Below are positions 1 to 8,888 of a DNA stretch of 64,000 bases, one piece after another. Position 1 is the first letter of the stretch; the number at the start of each line of letters is the position of its first letter. The notes beneath the pieces are model-generated. The model had not been told where the DNA came from. It did no database searches and saw only the letters and a list, made by a program, of their open reading frames with translations. The translations under genes and the position numbers were made by a program. The DNA is from Fodinibius sp052060035. Lineage in GTDB: Bacteria; Bacteroidota; Rhodothermia; Balneolales; Balneolaceae. The stretch is taken from the NCBI RefSeq assembly GCF_052060035.1, contig NZ_JBPOEA010000002.1, positions 124,001 to 188,000 on the forward strand, read 5' to 3'.

Positions 1-1
1 A

Positions 2-121
2 CACGATCGTAAAATTTTTGCGCAAGGTGCCATCTGGGCAGCAGAGCAACTTGTCAATGGGGATGTGAGTCCGGGTTTTTATGATCTTTCAACTATCTTT
101 GATAACGTAATGCAACAATAA
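2..121 (+). CDS. dapB: 4-hydroxy-tetrahydrodipicolinate reductase, C-terminal end only
   Basis: The window opens inside this gene and only the last 39 codons are visible, read in the frame beginning at base 2. The tail carries GAIWAAEQL followed by PGFYDLSTIFDN, the pattern that closes DapB proteins (GA..AA..L....GLYdm.dvL). DapB reduces the DapA product with NAD(P)H in lysine/diaminopimelate synthesis. The stop lies 2 bases before the dapA start, so the two genes are almost certainly cotranscribed. The identification rests on a short tail plus this context. Confidence 0.75.
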   Translation, partial: HDRKIFAQGAIWAAEQLVNGDVSPGFYDLSTIFDNVMQQ

Positions 122-123
122 TT

Positions 124-1008
124 ATGAGTATTTCAGATACGAGACTTTATACGGCTTTGGTAACTCCCATGAAAGAAAATGGGGATATACATTTGGATAA
201 TTTGGCTTCGCTGATCCATAAACAGGATGAGGCGGGTAATGGAGTGCTTGTCTTGGGAAGTACAGGTGAAGGATTGGCGCTGCCCCTTGAAGATAAAAAG
301 CAGGTCGTCAAAACGGCTGCAAGCCTTAATATTGATGTGCCTATTATGGTTGGAGTAGGGGGATTTAACCTCCGCAAACAGATTGAATGGATTGAGTATT
401 GCCATCAATTTGATGTAGATTCCTTTCTGTTAGTGACTCCGCTTTATGCCAAACCGGGTCCAAAGGGACAGGTTCAATGGTTTAAATCATTACTGGATAC
501 GGCCGACAAAGATTGCATGTTATATAATGTGCCGTCGCGCACGGGCAGTAAAATGAGTCCGTTGGTGCTTAAAGAGCTGGCTGATCATCCGAACTTTGTT
601 GCAGTTAAAGAAGCCAGTGGTAGCATTGAAGATTATCAGAACTATCGTAAGACGGCCAAAGATATTGCATTTTACAGCGGTGATGACGGGTTGCTTCCGT
701 TCTTTTCTATGGCTGGATGTGACGGACTTGTTTCGGTGGCATCAAATGTTTGGCCGAAACCCACACATCAATATGTAGATTGGTGTTTGGATGGACGCGG
801 TCCAGAGTTATTGCCCTTGTGGCAAGAATGTACCGATGCTTTGTTTAGTGGGCCCAATCCGGTTCCGGCAAAAGTATTGCTGCAAGAGAAAGGATGGATT
901 GAACATGCTACGCTGCATCCACCACTCGTTGAAGAGGATGTGGAGGATATTAGTATCCTCAAAAATGCTGATAATATGATCCAGAGCTGGTATAAAGAGA
1001 ATAGTTAA
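124..1008 (+). CDS. dapA: 4-hydroxy-tetrahydrodipicolinate synthase
   Basis: A cytoplasmic 294-residue enzyme that condenses pyruvate with aspartate semialdehyde, the first committed step to lysine and diaminopimelate. The family's TIM-barrel landmarks are all present. GSTGEG lies at 45-50, YNVPSRTG at 134-141 with the catalytic Tyr134 and substrate Arg139, and VAVKEASG near 159-166 with the Schiff-base Lys162. The length is normal for DapA. It follows dapB by 2 bases and precedes dapD, so it belongs to the lysine half of a dap-thr operon. Identification is firm. Confidence 0.95.
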   Translation: MSISDTRLYTALVTPMKENGDIHLDNLASLIHKQDEAGNGVLVLGSTGEGLALPLEDKKQVVKTAASLNIDVPIMVGVGGFNLRKQIEWIEYCHQFDVDSFLLVTPLYAKPGPKGQVQWFKSLLDTADKDCMLYNVPSRTGSKMSPLVLKELADHPNFVAVKEASGSIEDYQNYRKTAKDIAFYSGDDGLLPFFSMAGCDGLVSVASNVWPKPTHQYVDWCLDGRGPELLPLWQECTDALFSGPNPVPAKVLLQEKGWIEHATLHPPLVEEDVEDISILKNADNMIQSWYKENS

Positions 1009-1063
1009 TTCAGAGTATAGGTTTTAGGAGTTATTAATTTCAATATAAATTATTTAAAAGCAG

Positions 1064-1819
1064 ATGAGTAATATTGATTGGGAAGATATTTTAGATAAAC
1101 TGGAAACCGGAGAAGTGCGTGCCGCCGAACCCAAAGGGGATCGGTGGGAGGCCAATCGAGAAGTCAAAGAAGCAATATTGGCTTCTTTTTCGGCCGGTAA
1201 AAATACCGAGTACTCGGGCATTTATGATGGATTTGTTGATAAGCACAACTTACCGCCGCGTCGGTTTTCCGCTGAGGAAAATGTGCGCTTGGTACCGGGC
1301 GGATCATCGGTCCGTCGCGGAGCCTATGTGGCGGAGAATGTCATCATCATGCCGCCGGCTTATGTAAATGTAGGGGGCTATGTGGATGAAGGATCAATGA
1401 TTGACAGTCATGCCTTGGTCGGTTCTTGTGCTCAGGTCGGCAAAAATGTTCATTTGTCAGCAGGAGTGCAGTTAGGCGGGGTGCTTGAACCGGTTGGATT
1501 ATCACCTGTTGTTATTGAAGATGACTGTTTTATCGGTGCCGGATCGGTTATTGTAGAGGGAATTCTTGTCAAGAAAGGTGCGGTCATTGCTCCGGGCGTA
1601 ACGCTTTCAAAATCAATTCCCGTTTACGACTGTGTTAATGAAGAGGTGTTGGGTAAAGGCGCTGATATTCCCGAGCGAGCAGTGGTTGTACCGGGTACCC
1701 GACCCATGAGCGGTGATTGGGCCCAAGAACAGGGTCTTAATGTTGCTTGTCCCCTGATTGTGAAGTACCGCGATGAAGACAGCGATGCCTCTCTTGAATT
1801 GGAAGATGCACTGCGATAA
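1064..1819 (+). CDS. dapD: tetrahydrodipicolinate N-succinyltransferase
   Basis: A 251-residue acyltransferase that succinylates tetrahydrodipicolinate in the succinylase branch of diaminopimelate synthesis. Residues from about 85 to 200 form a left-handed beta-helix built from hexapeptide repeats (for example VGSCAQVGKNVHLSAGVQLG), with the DapD signature MPPAYVNVGGYVDEGSMIDS just before it. An N-terminal helical part precedes the helix, as in DapD. The acetyl-transferring DapH has a similar fold but does not usually match this signature. It sits 55 bases after dapA and about 47 before thrA, in the same direction. Confidence 0.9.
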   Translation: MSNIDWEDILDKLETGEVRAAEPKGDRWEANREVKEAILASFSAGKNTEYSGIYDGFVDKHNLPPRRFSAEENVRLVPGGSSVRRGAYVAENVIIMPPAYVNVGGYVDEGSMIDSHALVGSCAQVGKNVHLSAGVQLGGVLEPVGLSPVVIEDDCFIGAGSVIVEGILVKKGAVIAPGVTLSKSIPVYDCVNEEVLGKGADIPERAVVVPGTRPMSGDWAQEQGLNVACPLIVKYRDEDSDASLELEDALR

Positions 1820-1866
1820 TTACGATCAAAACTTAGATTTCATTTATTCATGTTTAAAAAAGGTTT

Positions 1867-4341
1867 ATGCGTATATTGAAATTCGGTGGTTCCTCGGTGG
1901 GAACTACTGGTGCTATTCGACAGGTTGCAGGTATCATTTCTGAAAAGAAAAAGGACCACCACTTAGCCGTGGTGGTTTCTGCATTTGAAGGGGTTACCGA
2001 TGTTTTAGAAGATGCTGTGACTAAGGCTTCAAAAGGGGATGAAGCATATCTCCAAATTTTAACTGATCTTGAAAAGCGCCATAATAGAGCTATTAAAGAT
2101 CTGGTCAGCATTCAAAATCAAAGTCATACGCTGGCACAGTTCAAAATTATGTTTAACGAGCTTGACGACGTACTTCACGGAGTGTCACTGACTCGGGAAC
2201 TGACAGAGCGGACTCGTGATTTTGTATTGGGATTCGGAGAGCGTTTTTCAGCATTCATCATTAGTCAGTTTTTGTCTGATACTGGAATGTTAGCTGATTA
2301 TGTGGATGCTCGAAAAATTATCGAAACCGATCATGATTTTGGCTCTGCAAGAGTGCATTTTGAGAAAACCTACAAAAAGATTCGAGACTATTTTTCGGAA
2401 GCAAATTCTGATGCCATACAGGTAGTCACCGGTTTTGTGGCTTCAACGTCGAGTGGCGAATCTACCACCTTGGGTCGCGGTGGTTCGGATTATACAGCCT
2501 CACTCATAAGCGCGGCACTAAAAGCCGAAGGTGTTGAGCTATGGACGGATATTGAGGGCATCATGACCGCTGATCCGCGGAAGGTAAAACGCTATTTTGT
2601 GATTCCCCATCTTTCTTATGAAGAGGCGATGGAGTTGTCGCATTTCGGGGCGCAGATTATTTACCCACCTTCATTACAGCCGGCTATGAAAGAAAATATT
2701 CCCATCCTTATTAAAAATACGTTCAAGCCCGAAGAGGAAGGGACCCGTATTAGTAATCAGTCGATTCCGGGAGAGTCAATCATAAAAGGTATTTCATCAA
2801 TTGATAATATCACCCTGTTGACCGTTAAGGGAAGCGGCATGATTGGAGTCACCGGTATCTCAGCGCGTCTGTTTGGAGCGTTGGCTGATGCAGGGATCAA
2901 TATTATTTTGATCACACAGGCCTCATCCGAGCATACTATTAGTCTGGCGGTGCTACCGACACAGACAAAAGCGGCACAGCATGCGATCAAAAAGGAATTT
3001 AAGTATGAACTCCGCGATAATATTATCGATGAAGTAAAGGTAGAACATGAGCTGTCGATTGTGGCGGTTGTTAGCGATAATATGCGTCGTAAACCCGGTA
3101 TTTCTGGACGCGTATTTCAGGCGTTGGGTGCTAATGGGATTAACGTGGTAGCTATTGCTCAGGGATCTTCGGAGCGAAATATCTCGATTGTAGTAGATCG
3201 GAAAAATGAGACCAAAACCCTAAATACGCTGCATGATGCTTTTTTTATTGCAAATGTTAAAACCGTTAATCTGTTTTTAATAGGGGTGGGATTAATTGGA
3301 GGCAAGTTGTTGGATTTAATCCAGCGGCAGGCTCAAAAACTGTTGAACGATTACCATCTTGAATTAAAATTGACGGGTATATCCAACAGCAAAAAATTCC
3401 TCATTGATGATGAGGGAATATCGATAGACGAGTGGAAAGAACAGATGATGTCGGAAGGGGAAGAAGCTGATATCAACGATTTTATCGATCAAATGTCTGA
3501 ACTGAATCTTTCGAACAGTATTTTTATTGATTGTACAGCCAGTGACGAAATCGCTTCTTCTTACTCAGATGTGCTGGAGTCAAATATTTCAATAGTCACG
3601 GCAAACAAAAAGGCCAACTCCAGTTCGCTTGCCACCTACGAAAAACTACAACGACTGGCATTCAAACATAATGTAGCCTATCTCTATGAAACCAATGTCG
3701 GAGCGGGTTTGCCGGTTGTTGCTACCCTCAAGGAGCAAGTGCTAACCGGTGATGATGTTATGCGAATCGAAGGGGTGCTTTCGGGTACGCTCAGCTATAT
3801 TTTTAATACCTTTGATGGAAGTACTTCTTTTAGTGAAGTAGTGCGATCGGCCCGCAAAAAAGGATTTACAGAACCCGATCCGCGAGAAGATCTTAACGGT
3901 CAGGATGTTGGCCGAAAGTTATTGATATTAACGCGTGAGGCAGGATTAAAGCTGGAATTTGAGAATATTGATATCCAAAACCTGGTTCCTAAAGAAGCGC
4001 GTTCTGTGGATACCGTTGAACAGTTTTTTGATATTCTTGAAGAACATGATGATGAATTTACAAAGCTTTATGAGGAAGCTGCTTCGGAGAATAAAAAGCT
4101 TTGCTATATCGCACGATATGAAAATGAAAAAGCTACTGTAAAGTTAGAAAAAATTAGTTCTATGCATCCCTTTTATGGACTCGACGGTAGTGATAATATT
4201 GTGGCATTTAAAACGCAGCATTACCAGAATAGTCCCATTGTTGTAAAAGGTCCCGGGGCAGGAGCAGATGTGACTGCGAGCGGGATTATTGCCGATATTC
4301 TTCGCATTAGTAATACCCCTTCATTCAGGGAGGAGATTTGA
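1867..4341 (+). CDS. thrA: bifunctional aspartokinase / homoserine dehydrogenase
   Basis: An 824-residue fusion enzyme. Residues 1-300 are aspartokinase, with KFGGSSVGTT at 5-14 and TLGRGGSDYT at 201-210. Residues about 310-460 hold two ACT-type regulatory repeats (GMIGVTGISARLFGALADAG and GISGRVFQALGANGINV), where threonine usually binds. Homoserine dehydrogenase starts near 468 with the nucleotide-binding GVGLIGG at 473-479. It phosphorylates aspartate and later reduces aspartate semialdehyde to homoserine. The length matches E. coli ThrA (about 820). A weak AAAAAGG precedes the ATG. It leads the thr half of the operon; thrB begins 1 base after its stop. Confidence 0.95.
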   Translation: MRILKFGGSSVGTTGAIRQVAGIISEKKKDHHLAVVVSAFEGVTDVLEDAVTKASKGDEAYLQILTDLEKRHNRAIKDLVSIQNQSHTLAQFKIMFNELDDVLHGVSLTRELTERTRDFVLGFGERFSAFIISQFLSDTGMLADYVDARKIIETDHDFGSARVHFEKTYKKIRDYFSEANSDAIQVVTGFVASTSSGESTTLGRGGSDYTASLISAALKAEGVELWTDIEGIMTADPRKVKRYFVIPHLSYEEAMELSHFGAQIIYPPSLQPAMKENIPILIKNTFKPEEEGTRISNQSIPGESIIKGISSIDNITLLTVKGSGMIGVTGISARLFGALADAGINIILITQASSEHTISLAVLPTQTKAAQHAIKKEFKYELRDNIIDEVKVEHELSIVAVVSDNMRRKPGISGRVFQALGANGINVVAIAQGSSERNISIVVDRKNETKTLNTLHDAFFIANVKTVNLFLIGVGLIGGKLLDLIQRQAQKLLNDYHLELKLTGISNSKKFLIDDEGISIDEWKEQMMSEGEEADINDFIDQMSELNLSNSIFIDCTASDEIASSYSDVLESNISIVTANKKANSSSLATYEKLQRLAFKHNVAYLYETNVGAGLPVVATLKEQVLTGDDVMRIEGVLSGTLSYIFNTFDGSTSFSEVVRSARKKGFTEPDPREDLNGQDVGRKLLILTREAGLKLEFENIDIQNLVPKEARSVDTVEQFFDILEEHDDEFTKLYEEAASENKKLCYIARYENEKATVKLEKISSMHPFYGLDGSDNIVAFKTQHYQNSPIVVKGPGAGADVTASGIIADILRISNTPSFREEI

Positions 4342-4342
4342 G

Positions 4343-5290
4343 ATGGCTGATCAATATCAATATGTAAAAGTGTTTGCTCCGGCCTCGGTTGCCAACGTAA
4401 GCTGTGGCTTTGATGTGATGGGATTTGCAGTCGATCATCCCGGTGATATAATTGTAGCACGGAGAACAGAAGAACCCGGAATCCAAATAACAAAAGTGTC
4501 GGGTGAAAATGGTGTATTGCCTACTTCGGTAAACAAGAATACGGCGGGAGTGGCAGCCCGGGCCCTGTTAAAACAGCTGGACATTGATGCAGGGATTGCA
4601 TTGGAAATCCATAAGAAAATGCCATTGGGAAGTGGGCTTGGGTCGAGTGCCGCGAGTTCGGTAGGAGCGGTGGTGGCTGTTAATCAATTGCTGGGATCGC
4701 CTTTTGCGGCCAATGAATTGCTGACTTTTGCCGCTGAAGGTGAACGTGTGGCCTGCGGTACACCCCATCTGGATAACGTGGCCCCATCACTATTTGGAGG
4801 GTTTGTTTTTATCCGTAGTAGTGAGCCCCAGGATGTTATCGAGTTGGATTGCCCGAAGCCATTATTTGCTACCGTCGTACATCCCCAAATAGAGATCAGG
4901 ACAGAAGATACCCGCAAGATTTTGCGGCGCGATATATCACTACAAAAAGCAGTTACGCAATGGGGGAATGTAGGCGGTTTAGTAGCGGGGCTTTTAAAAG
5001 GAGATTATGAACTCATTTCACGGTCGATGCAGGACGTAATAATTGAGCCAATCCGGTCGGTGTTGATTCCGGGCTTTGACGAGGTAAAAAAAGCTGCATT
5101 GGATGCCGGAGCATTGGGAAGCGGTATATCTGGATCGGGTCCTTCGATATTTGCTCTGTCCCGGGATAAAGAAACCGCCACGGCGATAGGCGAAGCAATG
5201 CAGCATGCATTTGAAGAAATTGGGCTGGATAACGAAGTGTATATATCTCCAATAAATAAAGAAGGTCCCCGAATTTTAGAGGAAGCATAG
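4343..5290 (+). CDS. thrB: homoserine kinase
   Basis: A 315-residue GHMP kinase that phosphorylates homoserine for threonine synthesis. The ATP-binding PLGSGLGSSAASS is at residues 94-106, and a C-terminal GSGISGSGPSIFAL glycine-rich loop is present. The reading frame is open upstream to 4289, inside thrA. ATG 4343 is chosen because AGGGAGGAG (4327-4335) sits 7 bases before it and because the protein then starts in the usual way, with VKVFAPASVANVSCGFD near its N-terminus. thrA stops at 4341 and thrC starts at 5293, so translation of the three genes is probably coupled. Confidence 0.93.
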   Translation: MADQYQYVKVFAPASVANVSCGFDVMGFAVDHPGDIIVARRTEEPGIQITKVSGENGVLPTSVNKNTAGVAARALLKQLDIDAGIALEIHKKMPLGSGLGSSAASSVGAVVAVNQLLGSPFAANELLTFAAEGERVACGTPHLDNVAPSLFGGFVFIRSSEPQDVIELDCPKPLFATVVHPQIEIRTEDTRKILRRDISLQKAVTQWGNVGGLVAGLLKGDYELISRSMQDVIIEPIRSVLIPGFDEVKKAALDAGALGSGISGSGPSIFALSRDKETATAIGEAMQHAFEEIGLDNEVYISPINKEGPRILEEA

Positions 5291-5292
5291 GA

Positions 5293-6615
5293 ATGAAATA
5301 TATCAGTACGAATAAGAAGGCCGCTCCGGTATCATTTGCAGAGGCTGCCCTCAGAGGGCTGGCCCCTGACGGGGGGTTATATCTTCCCCAAAGTTGGCCG
5401 CAGCTCACAAGTTCTTTTTTTGATAACCTTGGACAGAAAACTCTTCAGGATATCGGCTTTGAAGTATCTCGTTTGTTCGTTGATGGGATAGGTAATGAGT
5501 TACTTAAAAAAATTATTAACGAAGTCCTTAATTTTGAGGTACCGCTGGTTTCATTAGGTGATCAAGTGTATGTGTTAGAACTTTTCCACGGTCCAACTCT
5601 GGCGTTTAAGGATTTCGGTGCCCGGTTTATGTCACGCATGTTTTCGGCACTGAGGAAAGACTCCGATGAGGATTTGGTGATTTTAGCTGCTACTTCGGGG
5701 GATACCGGAAGTGCTGTAGCACAGGGATTTTTAGGGGTGGAAGGGATTCAGGTATGTCTGCTATATCCCAAAGGAAAAGTAAGTTACATTCAAGAGCAAC
5801 AGCTAACTACAGCCGGCAAGAATGTAGAGGCGTTGGAAGTGGAGGGCACTTTTGATGATTGTCAGCGGATGGTAAAAAAGGCATTTTCAGATCAGTTGCT
5901 GAACGAAAAAATGCAGCTTAGTTCGGCCAATTCTATTAATATTGCTCGACTAATTCCGCAGATGTTTTATTACTATTATGCTGTAGCCCAGTTACGTGAT
6001 GAAGACCATCCTCCTATTTTCTGTGTCCCCAGTGGAAATTTTGGCAATTTAACGGCTGGATTGATGGCGCAAAAAACGGGCATGCCAGCGGCCGGTTTTA
6101 TCGCTGCCACTAATACGAATGATGTAGTGCCCAAATTTTTAGAAAGTGGTGAGTTTAATCCCCAGCCCTCGAAAAGAACAATTTCAAATGCTATGGATGT
6201 GGGAAATCCCAGCAATTTTGCACGTATTGTCGATTTATATAATGGAGAATATCAACAGATGAAACGTCAGATTTGGGGAGCGTCTTTTTCTGATTCGGAA
6301 ACCCAACAGGCGATAAAGAAAGTCTTTAGTAAACACGAGTACCTGATGGATCCCCATACGGCGGTAGGATATGGGGCGGTCCAACAATATATTCGTTGGG
6401 AACAAGGATATTTTGGTGAAAGTGCATCTACCCCTAAAATTATTTTATCAACTGCTCACCCCGCCAAATTTAAAGATGTTATTGAACCCGTAATCGGTGC
6501 CGGTATTGAAATACCTGACCGCCTCAAAGCGTGTCTGGAAAAACAGAAGAAGAGCACCGTTTTGAGGAACGAATACGGCGAACTCAAACAGTGGTTGTTA
6601 AATCACTATAATTAA
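5293..6615 (+). CDS. thrC: threonine synthase (thrBC-operon type)
   Basis: A 440-residue PLP enzyme that converts phosphohomoserine to threonine. The PLP lysine lies in HGPTLAFKDFGARF (Lys106), the hallmark of the ThrC subfamily found in thrABC operons. The N-terminus (APDGGLYLPQSWP) is also typical, and there is no zinc ribbon. The start is 2 bases after the thrB stop. Length is normal for this subfamily. A second, differently built threonine synthase-like gene lies directly downstream on the opposite strand, so the organism may have two routes to threonine or two enzymes under different control. Confidence 0.93.
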   Translation: MKYISTNKKAAPVSFAEAALRGLAPDGGLYLPQSWPQLTSSFFDNLGQKTLQDIGFEVSRLFVDGIGNELLKKIINEVLNFEVPLVSLGDQVYVLELFHGPTLAFKDFGARFMSRMFSALRKDSDEDLVILAATSGDTGSAVAQGFLGVEGIQVCLLYPKGKVSYIQEQQLTTAGKNVEALEVEGTFDDCQRMVKKAFSDQLLNEKMQLSSANSINIARLIPQMFYYYYAVAQLRDEDHPPIFCVPSGNFGNLTAGLMAQKTGMPAAGFIAATNTNDVVPKFLESGEFNPQPSKRTISNAMDVGNPSNFARIVDLYNGEYQQMKRQIWGASFSDSETQQAIKKVFSKHEYLMDPHTAVGYGAVQQYIRWEQGYFGESASTPKIILSTAHPAKFKDVIEPVIGAGIEIPDRLKACLEKQKKSTVLRNEYGELKQWLLNHYN

Positions 6616-6661
6616 ATAAGCATAGAGTATCGCTGTTGACTTAGAAAATAGGGATGCTTTA

Positions 6662-8365
6662 TTAAGTCACGGATGATTTCATGGCAATAGCCAGCCCTTT
6701 CGTAAACGCTTGAATAACCGCCTCGAGGGTATCAGGAGATGCCCCTTTGGAGACCCATTCCTGATCGTTGTTAGCCAGGGTAAGCGTAACTACAACCAGC
6801 GAATCCGTATCTGGGCTCAGTATATCCACTTCGTGGTTTTTGACTTCCAAGTGGAAAACCGAATTGGTTTCGGCGCGAATGGCTGATAAAATCGCATCAA
6901 TAGGACCAACGCCCTTTGCTTCCGAAATTATTTCTTCTCCCTGTAGGTCGAGCTTTACGGCCGCTTGCACGAGTCCGTGCTTCCGCATCGTAAGTTTATA
7001 GTCGAGTACCTCTGCGGGATAATCCAAGTCCAGATCTTCATTAAAGATGAGCGATTGCAGAACTTCAATTTCGTTATTACTTAATGTTTTCCCTTTTTTA
7101 TTAATTTTTGAGACGTACTCATTGTATAGCTTTTCGTGATCCTCATCCATCTCAAGGTTTGCCATGAAGGTATCGCGCGATTTACCCCAGGAATCCTTCT
7201 GCATCTCAATAAAACCTGACTTGATGTAGTTAGTAACTTTATTAATATCGGGCGAAAGGACAGGAGATGACAGAGAATGCTTGGCTACCACCTTGGTATC
7301 TTTGAGTCCAGATCCGGTGAGCACAAACAAGCACTTTTTGTTTTTAAACGTGTCCATATTGTTTTTGAATGCGGCCAGCGGCAAGGCACAGGCGGGCTCG
7401 GTAAAATGTCCTTCCTCAACCGCCATCTCTTTTAGTGATTGCAGAATTTCGTCTTCCGTAACGGTAAAGGCTGATCCGTCTGATTCTTCGATGCCCAACA
7501 ACACCTTGTGAAAGTCAACAGGATCTGAAGCGGCGACCGATTGCGCCATGGTGTTAACTTGTTTTTTAATAATTTTCTCTTTTTTGAAAATGCCTTCCAC
7601 AACGGGGGAACTTTGCTCGGGTTGAATGGCCACCATTTTTGGCAGCTTTGACATTTTACCCGACTCCTTGAGTTCAGAAAATCCCTTCCAGATTGCACCA
7701 AAGTTGGTTCCGCATCCAACGGGGACAAAAATGTAATCAAAATCCTCACCCTGTTGCTCCAGCAGTTCGTAGGGGAAAGATTTTTGTCCCTCTTCACGAA
7801 AAACATAATCGCCGGCTAAATAATAGTTGCCCGATTTGGCAAATTCGCGGCAGAGCGCTTCGCAGGTACTAAAATCTCCTTTTATGCGGATGATATTGGC
7901 ATTATAAATAGTGGCCTGTGCAATTTTTGCATCCGTCGTTTTTTCAGGGACAAATACAAAGCAGGGAATCTTGAAATAGCAAGCGTAAGCAGCAACCGAA
8001 GCGGCCATATTTCCGGTTGAAGCGAGGCAAATGGCATCAGCACCGAGTTCAAGTGCTTTTTGTACTTCGATATAACTGCCGCGATCTTTAAAGCAGCCGG
8101 TGGGGTGTTCAAATTCAAGCTTCGCCCAGAGGTCTGCACCATAGGTTTCGGACAAGCGATCCAGTTTTTTGAGAGCCGATGGGTGCGTTTTCATCGGGTC
8201 AGGCTTGAGTTCCTTTAGTGGATATTGGATATCATCTGAAAGCTGATCATAATATACTCTAAGCACACTATCGCATTGAGTGCAATAGGTAGTTGTTTCT
8301 TCTTCTGAGTTGAGATGTCCATTTGCTACACATCGTAACTCGTAATTTGTTGTTGCGCTTGCCAT
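6662..8365 (-). CDS. threonine synthase-like PLP enzyme fused to a LeuA-type regulatory domain
   Basis: 567 residues in three parts. Residues about 8-38 look like a zinc ribbon (Cys12, Cys28, Cys31), as in archaeal-type threonine synthases. Residues about 50-370 are a fold-type-II PLP domain with EHPTGCFKDRG (PLP Lys93), ASTGNMAASVAAY at 115-127 and a TGSGLKD phosphate loop near 350-355. Residues about 465-562 closely resemble the C-terminal allosteric domain of 2-isopropylmalate synthase: AAVKLDLQGEE, then GVGPIDAILSAIRA at 485-498, then a D..VVV.L.L strand and DTLEAVIQAF. Ordinary threonine synthases end near residue 370-430. Control by a branched-chain amino acid is my inference. A threonine dehydratase or other beta-replacing activity is possible. 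It is convergent with thrC. Confidence 0.8.
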   Translation of the reverse strand: MASATTNYELRCVANGHLNSEEETTTYCTQCDSVLRVYYDQLSDDIQYPLKELKPDPMKTHPSALKKLDRLSETYGADLWAKLEFEHPTGCFKDRGSYIEVQKALELGADAICLASTGNMAASVAAYACYFKIPCFVFVPEKTTDAKIAQATIYNANIIRIKGDFSTCEALCREFAKSGNYYLAGDYVFREEGQKSFPYELLEQQGEDFDYIFVPVGCGTNFGAIWKGFSELKESGKMSKLPKMVAIQPEQSSPVVEGIFKKEKIIKKQVNTMAQSVAASDPVDFHKVLLGIEESDGSAFTVTEDEILQSLKEMAVEEGHFTEPACALPLAAFKNNMDTFKNKKCLFVLTGSGLKDTKVVAKHSLSSPVLSPDINKVTNYIKSGFIEMQKDSWGKSRDTFMANLEMDEDHEKLYNEYVSKINKKGKTLSNNEIEVLQSLIFNEDLDLDYPAEVLDYKLTMRKHGLVQAAVKLDLQGEEIISEAKGVGPIDAILSAIRAETNSVFHLEVKNHEVDILSPDTDSLVVVTLTLANNDQEWVSKGASPDTLEAVIQAFTKGLAIAMKSSVT

Positions 8366-8473
8366 AGTAAAATCCCTGATTGAAAATTAATATGTAAATA
8401 CTATTTAATTAACAGTAGAAAATACTTGATTCCAGATAGGAATGGAATCGATTTTTAAAGATTTAAAATCATT

Positions 8474-8725
8474 TTAGTTTTTAAGCGGTAGAAGAGAAAT
8501 TTCATCAAAATCCATATCGAGCTCATCAAGAACCGGTTCGGCCACGTCGGAAATTTCTTCCGGATCAAGATCATCCAGCCCCTCAATTTCAATGTATAAC
8601 GTATTTTGATGTCCAACGACGCTGTATCGAGCTTTATCAGCGTTAAAGCACTTTCGCAGGGTATCTACGAGTACTTTAATGTCCTGTTCATAAGCCTCGT
8701 AATCGGCATTATCGAGTTCACTCAT
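8474..8725 (-). CDS. small acidic conserved-looking protein
   Basis: 83 residues, rich in Asp and Glu, with no signal peptide or membrane segment and no family I recognise. The N-terminal half (YEQDIKVLVDTLRKCF) looks helical, the middle (YSVVGHQNTLYIEIEGLDD) looks like two strands, and an acidic helix follows (DPEEISDVAEPVLDELD). The alpha-beta-beta-alpha layout suggests a small folded domain rather than a spurious frame. It stands alone between two longer genes on the same strand, about 108 bases upstream of the threonine synthase-like gene. Function unknown. Confidence 0.6.
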   Translation of the reverse strand: MSELDNADYEAYEQDIKVLVDTLRKCFNADKARYSVVGHQNTLYIEIEGLDDLDPEEISDVAEPVLDELDMDFDEISLLPLKN

Positions 8726-8888
8726 CGTCTTAAAATTTATTCAGATGACTATTTTTAATTGTGGTGGAACAATACATAATAGCTGATAGTCAATCAAAGA
8801 TTTTACCGGGGGTTTCTTGCTGATGGATTCTGGAAGAAGTTTTAATGTATATGTGATACTAAACTTGTTTCAGGATCGGGGTATTTTC

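Noticed and set aside
94..101. TATCTTTG, a perfect -7 box, just before dapA
   Set aside because: It lies inside the dapB coding sequence with no -33 element and with tight gene spacing, so chance is the simpler reading.
4289..4342. Longer homoserine kinase start at 4289
   Set aside because: It would overlap thrA by over 50 bases and has no ribosome site; ATG 4343 follows AGGGAGGAG.
5013..5408. 131-codon open frame on the minus strand over thrB/thrC
   Set aside because: Shadow of two well-supported genes with no recognisable protein features.
6614..6663. Weak inverted repeat between thrC and the convergent gene
   Set aside because: Short arms with a bulge and a long loop; not convincing as a terminator.
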